A stretch of DNA of 64,000 nt, from NCBI GenBank assembly GCA_910574455.1, contig CAJSYZ010000003.1, forward strand, positions 5,369,088-5,433,087, written 5' to 3'. Made by a program: the position numbers and the translations under genes. The notes below the pieces were generated by a model that was given only the letters and a program-made list of their open reading frames with translations, did no database searches and had not been told where the DNA came from. Origin of the DNA: Trichaptum fuscoviolaceum. Lineage: Eukaryota > Basidiomycota > Agaricomycetes > Hymenochaetales > Trichaptaceae. This document shows positions 21,481-31,383 of this stretch, piece by piece. Every line of letters starts with the position of its first letter. The stretch's first letter is position 1.

Positions 21481-22430
21481 CTTGTCGCTTCCTGCGCCAA
21501 GCGCTGCGCTTAGAGTGAAACTTGATACAACCCTTCGTGATTAGCTCTTATTCCGACGATAGCAGTGTCAATTGGGAGAAGATTGGTAACTGTGTGCAAG
21601 CTTTCTGTATCTCATACAGCTAAGCGAGGTTTCGTCCAGAACTCGTTAGTCTTACACTCATGTAGTCCTTAAAAATGGTTTTCTCCAAACGATTCTGAAA
21701 AAACGGTGCCTATCACAGAATCTGCCTATTTGAGGCACCCGCTTACGGGAAGGAAGATTAGGAGGCTTTTGCTGAGGAAGAGTAAATTGCGGTACATGTG
21801 GTTATTTTGATTGTTATAGTTATGTAGTTACTGATGATCTAGTGGATTTAAAAATTCTGCCTTTTCAGCCAGGTCCGAACTGCGTCGCGGATGAAACGGT
21901 GTCGAGGTTCGCAGATGTGCATACCCGTTTGGGCGTCATTGAAACCGACAACCAAGAGCACTGGAAGCTTCCGATGCCGCGACGGATGTTGATCCGCACA
22001 CTGGCATACTGCACTTTCCCCGACACGAAGCGTAGCTGAGGGAGTGATGTGTCGTCGTGAACTTTAATCCAGTTTTACAGAAAGTAAGCCAATTCTCACG
22101 CTCCCAGCCAATCGCCCATTTTCTCTTATCTCCTTCGTTCCTGGTAAACTGTCTTTTTAATCTCATGTGTAGCCTAAATCTTCCATTCCTAGTTTATTCT
22201 CTGTGTAGCCTGTTTTCTCTTGGTTATTGTGGTTTTTATCTTATTATTTTTTCGTACCTTTTCCCTGCTTCTGTGGTCTACTTTCAGTTTATTTATTATT
22301 TTACCTTATCCTCCAGCTCAATTTCTTCAACCGACACACCTCACTCACTCACGACAACAGCAGCAATGATCATGATTTGCCTCCGCTCGTTTCCAAGGAT
22401 GTTTGTACTTCGATAGTCTTGCTTACCTCA
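21481..22430. other. Unassigned sequence with broken frames
   Basis: A 65-codon frame (21842-22039) and a hydrophobic frame in T-rich sequence (22057-22416) are not recognisable. Probably decayed or noncoding. Confidence 0.3.
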
Positions 22431-23530
22431 AACACGGAGCACGCTTGAGAAGTGCCAACTGGGCTGCCATCAAACAGGCCGACGCCAACAGGACATTCTT
22501 TCGTTCATCAAGCAAGGGTCGATGAGGTACACCTCGCATACACCGGTCTTGAGACGCAGGTAGTTGTTGGGTACGCTGTGTCACCTGGTGAGCCGGAATT
22601 ATCTCTACATCATCCAAACTGAAGATGAATTCAAGAGCAATCCATTTGAGACCTTTATTCATCCGATGAGAAATCATCCGAAGGACAGCCCCAATTGTCA
22701 GACTGATGACGAGAACACGCCCGTCTTCTTTGTCGCCGACACCTATAAAGTCCTGCGTCGTGTTCCGCCTCCTCTGAAACTGCGGCCCCGCCTGGCTTCT
22801 CGCACAACGTCGGTCTCTATTCCGAATGTGCACAACTTCTGGAAGCCTACAGACGACAGTGCGCTGGCTCAGACGTTTCGAGTGTCAGCGACTTATCAGG
22901 ATTAACACCTCCCTACATATACTTACCTGATGCTGGAACCCTGGCGAACGAACCTGATACTGTCCGTGCTGCACACTTCGTGTATGAGCATGTCTTTGCT
23001 GGCGAGGATACGCCCAAAGCGATGTTCCAAGGGGTGGAAGAGCTCATGCGCATGGCGTCCACCGTTAATATGTCCGTGCTTCGCTCGACGCTCAGAAAAA
23101 CCACAATGTTATCATTCGGGGAGATGTGCATTCGGGGAGATGTGGAAGACCGTGCGTGCCCATGATGAGTCTGACCAGAACTTTCAACTGCTTCACAGAG
23201 ATCGGCACTTTTGAGTCATGTTGAGACCACCTCGAACTCGTTTGCGTCTCACAGATCATGTGCGGGAACCTATGGCACCCCAGTGCGCAAGCTCGCCTCG
23301 TTCGCTGGGATCCTCTTCGCGTACGAGATCCTGAACTTGTATCGACCAGCTGCGGACAAAGCCATCTTGCGTTGCGCTGGAATCTCTACGCGATTTGCGT
23401 TGATACACAGGAGACAGGACGTGCAAGTCGAATAACTGGGAGTTCATGGGTGAACTTGGGGCCGAGCAAGCAAATAAATCCAGACTGCCAGAGTTTCTTT
23501 CCCACCAGGGCACCGAGAACTTGATTTCAG
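22430..23530 (+). pseudogene. Long decayed fragment of an unrecognised gene
   Basis: A frame with coding-like composition runs from about 22575 to 22900 (NPFETFIHPMRNHPKDSPNC, ENTPVFFVADTYKVLRRVPP, VHNFWKP). It continues in other frames with YEHVFAGEDTPKAMFQGVEE, LRKTTMLSFGEMCIRGDVED (22980-23160) and LASFAGILFAYEILNLYRPA (about 23290-23350). The pieces look like one protein broken by stops and frameshifts. I do not recognise the family. Confidence 0.4.
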
Positions 23531-23672
23531 TGAGCGGGAATAGTACTACTTGTTATCTCTGTCAGATTTGACAATGTAAAATCTTCCAGGAGATCTGCCA
23601 GATCGTATCAGGTTATTTCATTGTTCAGACAAGCAAGCGAGAGAATAGTTTGAGAGTTTTGGGGAAGCCTCG

Positions 23673-23975
23673 TTACTCAAGCACCCCAATCCCCAAAGCA
23701 TCCGCCATTTTCTTGTACTGTTCGTTGAGTGCTTTTCTCCTTCGACGCTCCTGCACGAATCCGCTATTGGTGCTGCTTCCGATGCAGCCCGGACGACCAT
23801 CCATCGATCTCTCTATCATTGATCTTCGCCTTTGCCACCGCCACTCTAGTATGTCCTCCGTCACCATTTTTGAGGGCGCTGACTCGCGGGGCACTTTAGT
23901 TGGTATTTTATGCTCCACATTGCCACTATAGTGGAGGCTTTTCATTACATCGTAGGCAGCACTCTTTTTCGACAC
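23673..23975 (-). other. Open frame of 100 codons, unassigned
   Basis: Minus-strand frame rich in Arg/Lys, with a basic helix-like C-terminal part (QERRRRKALNEQYKKMADAL). No family recognised. It could be the end of a gene or a remnant. The stretch 23985-24195 downstream on the plus strand is the partner of the repeat at 16.6 kb. Confidence 0.25.
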
Positions 23976-24409
23976 TCGATAGCTTACTGAACTTCAGAGT
24001 TAGTGTATGCCTCGGGCCCATTAGCTTGGACAGCAGTTCCCCTTCCGAAATCGTGAGTTTATTATTCTTCTGGTCTTGAATATCATTCTCACCTCACACG
24101 CAGTGTATGAAGTTGCCACCCAGATATCCATCATCCTGGGTCCAATCCTGAGTCCAATCTCCTAAGTGGCAGACCGCTTCTGAAAATGTGAGTATATCCT
24201 CTCTTATCTTCTTTCCATCTCTCTCACCATTGGCGTAGGAAGTTTGCCATTTTCGTCTTTCGACCGTCAACAACCATGCAGGTGCAAGTACCGACGCACC
24301 CGAGGTTGTGTCCACCAAGCAGCCTCGTTAACCTTCCGCTACCGCTTCTGTCGCCACAGTTCCTCGGCCTTCCGACATTCGCCTGTCTCGAGTCTAGCAT
24401 ACGAGTCAA

Positions 24410-24700
24410 TACGATCCGCAAGACCGTTTGACATCACTGGCACAAACATACGTACATGTGTAATTGTTTTCTCTTTTTTATATTCATTACCTATAGTACT
24501 TTGTACTCCGCACATTGCCTTACGTTTCAACTATTTTTTCCCCTATTTTTCTGTCTCTTCTGCTAAGTAGTAAAGGAATTGAATGATATCTTATGACAGT
24601 ATTACCCGCCTCTGTATTGGGTTCAGCGTCAAAATTAATGCATGTTCGTGTCGGGGACCGCTGGCTCTGACGGCGCACACTGGCATACTGCACTTTGACT
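24410..24700 (+). repeat. Dispersed repeat (pair with 55165-55440)
   Basis: From TCCGCAAGACCGTTTGACAT through TGACAGTATTACCCGCCTCT to GACCGCTGGCTCTGACGGCG, this matches 55.2-55.4 kb with drift. The CTGGCTCTGAC(A/G)GCG end is also shared with 6.67 kb and 39.33 kb, so it may be a common terminus of one repeat family. Confidence 0.5.
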
Positions 24701-24724
24701 TTCTTCCTTCTGCTGCTTACCTTA

Positions 24725-24812
24725 CATTATATAATGTTTGCTTTCCATAACAATGGCTTCATGCGAAACTGCGGTAGAGGGCTCTGTTGTGATCTTATCC
24801 ACTAACTGCCGG
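24725..24812 (+). mobile_element. Degenerate right end of the hairpin-ended element family
   Basis: TTTGCTTTCCATAACAATGG...GAGGGCTCTGTTGTGATCTT...CACTAACTGC resembles the right ends at 9.8, 11.2, 31.2 and 33.4 kb, but the hairpin is eroded. The left end is not identified. It may mark an old insertion that carried some of the unassigned fragments at 22-24 kb. Confidence 0.35.
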
Positions 24813-25214
24813 TTTGAGATTTGGCATCAAAGTTTTTTTACTGTATAACATTTGTGGTTTTGTTTGTGTACTTGTTTGGGGGTTCGTAAGGGTATTATGT
24901 CACGTGAATTTGCGTAGTACTGGATGCCGGAGGGACTTTCCGTACACGGCTGTTTTGGTTTGAAGCGATGCTTTATAACTTCGTTCGATATCACTCTATG
25001 AGGTTTTTTTCTCAACAGATAATAAAATTCTCTTCAGGTCGTGGAAACTCTTGTTCTTGCAATAGTGTGTGGATTTACTTTGTTCTGTGAGTATTGTTAT
25101 TTGATATAAGTGAATAATTGATACTTATGATATTTGTGATTTTTAGCATGTGAGTTTCGATAAAGTTCGAACCCGATGGAGGTATGGTTAGATTGATTTA
25201 AACCTTTATTACAG
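24813..25214. other. Upstream region of the second F-box gene
   Basis: Probably promoter and 5' exon sequence. The true start codon of the downstream gene was not located. GTGAGT-type donors at about 25087 and 25149 suggest further 5' introns. Confidence 0.3.
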
Positions 25215-26651
25215 GTCATACGTACCCTTTCTGGGAGCTGGGAACGATAAGGATACTGTGGAGAATTCGAAGTCGTCTGGGACAAGAATTGAAGGGTAAG
25301 TGGGATCAGATGTGTACTTCTATGTGATGGTTGAAGTGAGGGATATAGGGAAAGGCCATTTTGTGCTGGAGATCAGGTGAACTATTCATGTGAAGAGTTG
25401 AGTAGCAGTCGATACGCTGGAAAGAATTGGTTCAGGTGCTTGCCTTTGGAACTGATCTTTATGGTGTTCCATAATCTAAGCTTCTGTCCGGGAGATTTGA
25501 TGGCTATCTCGAGTCTTTCTCACTGGATTCGAGAACTGGTTGTGGAAAATGCTGGTTTATGGTCGAACATACGTCTTACAAGCGATATGAGGATGGATTT
25601 CATTAACATGGTAATCAAGAGGTGCAAGGACCGCGACTTTGACGTTGTTATCGACGAAAGGGACTCTTTTCAATTACATGGGGAAAGGCTATTCGAAGCC
25701 TGTCTCGGAAACATGTCTGCGATATGTACCTTGTTTCGCTACTGCGGGAGATGGAGAAGCGTCGAGTTCAACATTAGGTCGGAAACGGAAGTAGCAATCC
25801 GAGAGGTATACGGCTCTGAGATAATGACCAAGTTGTTGACGATGAAAATCGGCAATATTTATGGTTCTTATCATCAGGTACCTTTCTATGGATACTGGAA
25901 ATTTCCCATACTCCAAGATCTATCGGATGGCGAATCCCGGTGTCAAATTTTCCGCCCAATAGACGCACCGATGACAATAACGTGCTGTTTCGCATTGTCT
26001 GTTGAACAGCTTTCGGTTTTGGCATCATTTCTCAACAAGTCCCGACATCTACGAGAATTGACTGTGAAATTATATTCCAAACACGCGACGGGATTTGCAG
26101 AAGAGGGTTCGATAGTTATGCCATGGTTAAAGGAATTAACTATTGTCTTTTTGGATGCGACCGAGGGTGGTTTGTCGGTTATTACTGGCGTTTTCGACAC
26201 TAAAAATCTGGATCGACTAACAATTGTGTTTAATCTCGGTGACGGTCGGAATCGGATGTCAAGCGTGGATGATTGCAAGGAGTGGATGCGGAATATGAAG
26301 AAGCAGTTCGGAAGTCTGACATATTTCTCACTTCATATGGGGTCTGATCAAATCGAGGTGGAAACTCGAGATGACCATGTTGGTGATGCTGGTACGAATT
26401 GCCGATTATACTTCGTGGAGGATATTTTCTATTATCTTCCTGAATTGGTTCGACGGGTCGACTTGTCAATCTCGTATATCCCGTTGTACGCTTGCCGTGA
26501 AGACGCTCAGGGTAATGCTAGAGTACTCGCTAGTCCTGCTTTTATGGATGTAGTGGTATCTGCATGCGATATGGTAGAGGAGGGATTTAAAGGGAAGGTA
26601 GAGAGGGAGTTTGGATTATTATTGGAGAGGAGAAGGAGTTTGGAATTGTGA
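25215..26651 (+). CDS. F-box-like protein, family member 2 (start uncertain)
   Basis: The main exon 25349-26651 joins in phase 2 to an upstream exon 25215-25295 (intron GTAAGT...ATAG, 53 bases), adding SYVPFLGAGNDKDTVENS and onward. The start ATG lies further upstream and was not found. The F-box-like segment begins NWFRCLPLELIFMVFHN and ends LWSNIRLT. Family signatures YGYWKFPIL and VEDIFYYLPEL are present. The closest visible relative is member 1 at 11.5 kb (shared spacing, VVIDE motif, CxWRS motif). The predicted role is an SCF substrate adaptor, by domain only. Apparently intact from the F-box to the stop. Confidence 0.65.
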
Positions 26652-26925
26652 GGAGGTGGTTTGAAGTTATGGGTGTTCATTGGCAACTACATAACAGAGT
26701 AGTTTGTCTGGTATTGTATGCCGGTACGGTGTAGCTAGAAGGTCGAATCTGTATGTAGAGAGAGAGATCAGTAGATATATTATTCAGTGGTCTGAAGAAA
26801 ATCATAAGTCATAATAAGTGGTGACAGTATATACCAAGGTTCTGCTTTAGTTTAGTGATAATATATAATGGGAGCTCGAAGCTGAAATTGAGGGTGAGAT
26901 GTCATGTTCATAGTTATGTGGAAAA

Positions 26926-28566
26926 ATGTTTGAAAAAATGGGTGTCGTGGACAGTTCTTATGTAATCTTTTTTTCACTGAGGATGGGTCTGCGTTCTGAG
27001 TTGGTCGTCATTCCTCTTTATACTCATATCTGTGTCTCTGCGTGCGGTAAGCTTGTCAATCTGTCTTCACTATGTATGGAAGTACTAAACTATCATCCAG
27101 TTAAAGCTAATTTACAAATTAGAACGAGGAAATGGAAAAGTGAGTTTATATTGTTGGTCTGGGTGTTGAGTGAAATTTATGGGTTTAGGAGGAAATTCTG
27201 GGAAGTGAAAACAAGGAAGCGGCGAGATATCAATGTGTCGCAAGGTGACAAGGAAGAGCGTGGTGATGGGATGGTGCAGCTCGAGGCTGCGGAAGACTCA
27301 CGAATCGGAAGATGTCATTCTACATTAGTGATGGGAGGTTGTGGACAAGTTGGCACGGACAGGTCTATTCCTGTACCCAAACTAGCAAAAGCAACTGGGC
27401 GAAAGTTCAACGATCTACCGAACGATATCATTTATAACCTACTTGACCTCTCGGAAGGCGACTGGAAGTTGATTTTCAGGATGGCGACAGTTAATCGGCG
27501 TATCCGAGTTGTTGCTTTGGGTATGTCTGGCATGTGGGCAAGCATAACTCTGACGGACATGATGGAGCCAGAAATGATCGATGTTGTGGCAGAAAGGGCA
27601 GGCTGTAAAGGGCTCAAGGTAGCGATCGATGAGTACGCTAGAGATATGCAATATGGAAGCAAAAGGAGAGACGATTGGCGATCGATCTCAACACTTTTTG
27701 CGCGTTCGGATAGATGGTACGAAGCAAGATTTTGTCTGTCGATGGCTACGTCGGAAACGATTATTGGAAAATTCTCTAATTCAAATATGGTCAAGCTGCA
27801 TAGTCTCATCGTTGAAAGCTATGCGCACGAGCGTTTTGCCGTCGGAGAGCCGGTATATGCAAAGTGGAAACTTCCAGTTGTTTTGAGGCTGAAGGATGAC
27901 ACGTTTTCCGCTCCAATACATCGAAAGGATCTCTCGGCTCGACTTACAGGCTGTCATCTAAGGGCGTTTGACGGGAACGTTCGGGGGTTTCGCGAGTTCC
28001 TTTCTTGTGGGAAGGAAATAGTTGATCTTGCAATATCGGACTACTGCCTGTATGGAATAGGCCTGGAAATCGACGGTACTGTTGAACTTAACAAGGTTCA
28101 AAGTATGTTTTTTGGGCGGGTTGGCTCATTCAAAACTGCATTCGTTAAGCTTAGAGGATCGATTAAGACTCCATGGATCACTACGCTTAATATTCGACTT
28201 GAGCCTTGGATTTGGGAACGGGGAGAGGAGTTAGTGAATAGTTGGAAAATCGGTGTCGTGGGCTTGAGGGATGATTATCCAGTGTTGAGGTATTTCTCGT
28301 TCATCATAGTGGGAGATTCGACACCGCCGCCGACGGAAAAGGATATTCCAGTGGTCATGTTCGTTGAAGACATGTTATTTCAGTTGCCACTGACAATTAC
28401 ATCTGTCTATTTGCAGGTGCCTTCGGTGAGGGTTGGAGTATATGGGAACACATTGAAAAGGAAGGATATTGATGTTATAATGGGGTGGTACAATAATTTG
28501 ACTGATGTGGAAGTTACGGATTTTGACTGTAGACGAAGATTAATTTCGAATCGTCAATTTGAATGA
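26926..28566 (+). CDS. F-box-like protein, family member 3
   Basis: A single open frame of 546 codons. Residues 161-212 form the F-box-like segment (KFNDLPNDIIYNLLDLSEGD ... MWASITLTDMM). The N-terminal 150 residues have no visible domain and could partly be 5'-UTR or contain introns; an internal ATG at 26938 is the one shared with the paralogue at 39.9 kb. The C-terminal part has the family signatures YAKWKLPVV and FVEDMLFQLPLT. Bases 26938-27579 are 99% identical to 39930-40571, after which the two genes diverge sharply. It lies 274 bases downstream of member 2, in the same direction. Confidence 0.65.
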   Translation: MFEKMGVVDSSYVIFFSLRMGLRSELVVIPLYTHICVSACGKLVNLSSLCMEVLNYHPVKANLQIRTRKWKSEFILLVWVLSEIYGFRRKFWEVKTRKRRDINVSQGDKEERGDGMVQLEAAEDSRIGRCHSTLVMGGCGQVGTDRSIPVPKLAKATGRKFNDLPNDIIYNLLDLSEGDWKLIFRMATVNRRIRVVALGMSGMWASITLTDMMEPEMIDVVAERAGCKGLKVAIDEYARDMQYGSKRRDDWRSISTLFARSDRWYEARFCLSMATSETIIGKFSNSNMVKLHSLIVESYAHERFAVGEPVYAKWKLPVVLRLKDDTFSAPIHRKDLSARLTGCHLRAFDGNVRGFREFLSCGKEIVDLAISDYCLYGIGLEIDGTVELNKVQSMFFGRVGSFKTAFVKLRGSIKTPWITTLNIRLEPWIWERGEELVNSWKIGVVGLRDDYPVLRYFSFIIVGDSTPPPTEKDIPVVMFVEDMLFQLPLTITSVYLQVPSVRVGVYGNTLKRKDIDVIMGWYNNLTDVEVTDFDCRRRLISNRQFE

Positions 28567-29889
28567 TTTTGTAGTAAGGGGAGGTAGATTCCTTTATACA
28601 ATAATACTTTATATGTTATCTACTGGCATTAAAGATTTTTATATGTTACGTAGCTACGTGGTTTATTAGAAGGTGATGCTGGAATGGTGAGATGTCGTAC
28701 AAGACTTCGAATTGAGTACGCATATTTGTAGAGGTAAATTGTGTCAACAATGTTTGAAGCACATGAAACCAATAATGATAAACTGTACGATTTATCCGCC
28801 CTTTGTATCTTTCCAGCTCATACACTACAGCCATGCTTGTTGATGAAGATATAGTATGGATCCGTCTGGGTGGGTCTCTTTTCTTACTCAGCGCAACTTG
28901 TCTACATTGTATATGTCATGCTGAACCCTATATTAGATGTAGTCTTTCTCCAGTCGGACCTACAGATGTATGTGACAGAGAAGGACTCGGCCGCATTATC
29001 TGGCTATTATGTATAGTCCTTCACTTTTCCGGCAACGGATAGAAATATATAGTGCCCTACAACGCGTCAGACTTTGATTTGGACATGTTTCAGGCTGTTA
29101 TGCTGTTATACCAGTATGAGTTCGCTAGTGCAGAGAAATGTCCTTCTGGAGTGAAACTGTACCCTCTCGGCGATCCACAGGACTTTATTAGTAGCAAATT
29201 TCAGAAAGATAATCGTGCTTCATCGGGCTGTACTAAGTAGGCACTTAGTGATATTTATTGTTCGATATTGTCAAGTCTCCTCCATCGTATTCATGAGGAT
29301 CATGTCGCAATGAGTCGAGTGGCGTCGCGGATCCTGCCTCGCGAGACGTCCCGTCCAGACGCGTGATGATGTGCGTGATTGTCCTCGTTGCAACGTCGGT
29401 CATGATCGCTATTTTCTCGAAAGACTTAAGCGCAGATGTATAGCGTGTGACGAATAGAGCAGGAGTTGCTGTTTTGATAGAGGGTGGTGTCGGGATCGGC
29501 AATCAATTGAGATGAAATGCAGCTTAAAAGTACTTTCTTAGTGACATAGAAAGACTGTGGAGGGTTGGACAAATACCATGATTTTGGCCCACTCTAATAC
29601 GGCCTTTGGGAACTTGTGGGAAGCCAATTCTTACCTTGGAACTGGTGTCAACGTTTGGACATCAGATCTATCCTGCAGCGCGCCAACGTTCGCCGTTATG
29701 TGAAGACGGCCACAACCGAACCAAGTAGTAATCCTCGGTGCGGCTGCTTCCATGAGACCTTCGCGGCTCACCCATTGTGAGAGGACGGGAGGACGGGGAA
29801 CCAAAACAAACCGCAAACGGAAGGATGGTGCCAAAGTTACGGCAGCTCAAGGCCCATCTGCCGGCTTTCTTAATAATAGTCGCATCAAT
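28567..29889. other. Intergenic stretch with unassigned short frames
   Basis: The frame 29052-29240 (FDLDMFQAVMLLYQYEF, YPLGDPQDFISSKF) and the minus-strand frame 29245-29502 (SALKSFEKIAIMTDVATRTI) have coding-like composition but are not recognised. They may be further captured or decayed fragments. Confidence 0.3.
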
Positions 29890-31245
29890 ATTCCCGCGAC
29901 CTAGGGGTCGCTAGGGTACCTTAGGAAAACGCAACTGTGTCGATTCTCCGCCAAAACTTAAAAAGTCATGTGACTGGCACTTTCGGTACCGAAAACTGCC
30001 TTTCAAAGCAAGTTGTTCTCACTCATTCAAGTTTTTGCCTGTTCTTCAAACTACATATGCGCACCGAGCGCAAGCCTTCGACGATCTACCCTTCGCAGGT
30101 CAACGGCGCGTTACCCTCCAGTTCCTATGTGATGAGCAGTAGCTGCCCCAGTGTCTCCGTGTCTACACCCTGCGGCGGTGCAAAGCCCGCTTTGTCTGTG
30201 AGGACATCCAACACTGGCGACGAGCGGACACCAAGCGCAACTGTATCAGGTGCAGTGAGCATTGTAGCTGCCGGAAACACGGGGCGAACTACTCAAGCAC
30301 AGCTGGTCCTGTTGCATGTCCAAGGTCGAATCGTGGCCCGGGCTTTGAGTGGGCACACCGCGTCCTCCCTGGCCGTATTGCAGGTTGCTTAACTGGAAGT
30401 CGGTGCAAGGAACGAAGGCGGGTCATTGGCGGCGGGACTGGGAATGATGGTGTCTTTGCGAATGTCACTGCGAAACTGGGCCTCTCCAATGCCATAGGAA
30501 GGTGAGCCTAATTTGCTGCATCAACAGATTGCTTCTTTACTTTGTAGGCTAACGAGTCTATTTCAGCTACTTTTGCATCCCATATTCAATAGAAGACGGT
30601 GTCCATGTTATACTGGAGGAGACAGAGAAGGATGCACCACCATTGTACGCCGCCGCACAGGCGGATGTTGTCCCGCCGGACTGGGAAACGACAGCCCATG
30701 CGCCTTCGTCCTTATCGTCGGGAATGATGCTTCAAGGCGAGCGCCCGATTGATGGTCTCGCATCGGGCACGCTCTTCTCATTTGCTTGGAACATGTTCGT
30801 TTCTACTTCATTCCAATATGTGGGCTTTCTCCTTACTTACCTCCTGCGTACCACACATGCGGCGAAGCTTGATGCTTGTGCTGGTCTTGGCCTGCCGCTG
30901 CTGCAATATGGGTTTGCGTTGAGGACAGGCAAGGATGACGAAGGCATAGGCACGAATGGTGAAGACAGCATGTGCTGGGCGGCTGGGGGAAATCCTGAAG
31001 ACACTGTACCTCCACCGACGCTGATGTTTGATACAGCTGCGGCTACTGAAAGTTGGGCAGCTACTCGCAATGGCACTGTTCGTGTGGCAGATGCGCCTCT
31101 GCGGCAGCAAGAGTATGGTGTATAATACTTCTGTACTGTATATGTGCTTAAAAATATAATTTTTTTCCCTCTCACTCTTGCTCTAACCGCATTCCCGGGT
31201 AGCGGGCTTTGCTGTGAGTTAGCTCACAGCCTTTAACTGCTTGTT
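29890..31245 (+). mobile_element. Hairpin-ended element B carrying a BSD2 fragment, about 1.36 kb
   Basis: Left end TTCCCGCGACCTAGGGGTCG (hairpin GCGACC-TAGG-GGTCGC, 29896-29911), then TAGGGTACCTTAGGAAAACG and CAACTGTGTCGATTCTCCGC, nearly identical to element A for about 100 bases. Right end: CCGGGTAGCGGGCTTTGCTG, hairpin GCTGTGAGTTAGCTCACAGC (31211-31230) and TAACTGCTTGTT. The interior is a piece of a host gene with an intron. No transposition protein is encoded. Confidence 0.65.
30400..31125 (+). pseudogene. BSD2: BSD2/Ndfip-type membrane adaptor fragment inside element B
   Basis: The trace GGGTGNDGVFANVTAK (30430-30475), an intron at about 30502-30566, then EDGVHVILEETEKDAPPLYA and AAQADVVPPDWETTAHAP lead into the hydrophobic segments GTLFSFAWNMFVSTSFQYVG and FLLTYLLRTTHAAKLDACAG and a tail ending QQEYGV at 31125. 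These match the PPxY-containing, three-membrane-span BSD2/Ndfip family, which recruits Rsp5-type ubiquitin ligases to misfolded or metal transporters in the Golgi/vacuole route. The PPxY motif reads PPLY here. The 3' exon is open, but the 5' part is frame-broken and incomplete, so a functional product is unlikely though not excluded. Confidence 0.65.
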
Positions 31246-31383
31246 ACATAGTAATAGATGTGTAGTACCGCCGATGTGGAAGGAGTGTTGTAAGGACCAT
31301 GTTGTTTAGCAAGAAATGTAGATTCCCCTTTCTATTTCATCACCTTGGTATAAGGATGGAAGGTGCGAAACTCGTTTCTGGAT

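Noticed and set aside
25149..25180. tRNA-like GTTCGAACCC motif
   Set aside because: No acceptor stem, D-arm or anticodon arm can be built around it.
30643..31125. Intact BSD2 gene
   Set aside because: The 3' exon is open, but the 5' exons are broken and the fragment is bounded by mobile-element ends, so it is treated as a captured fragment.
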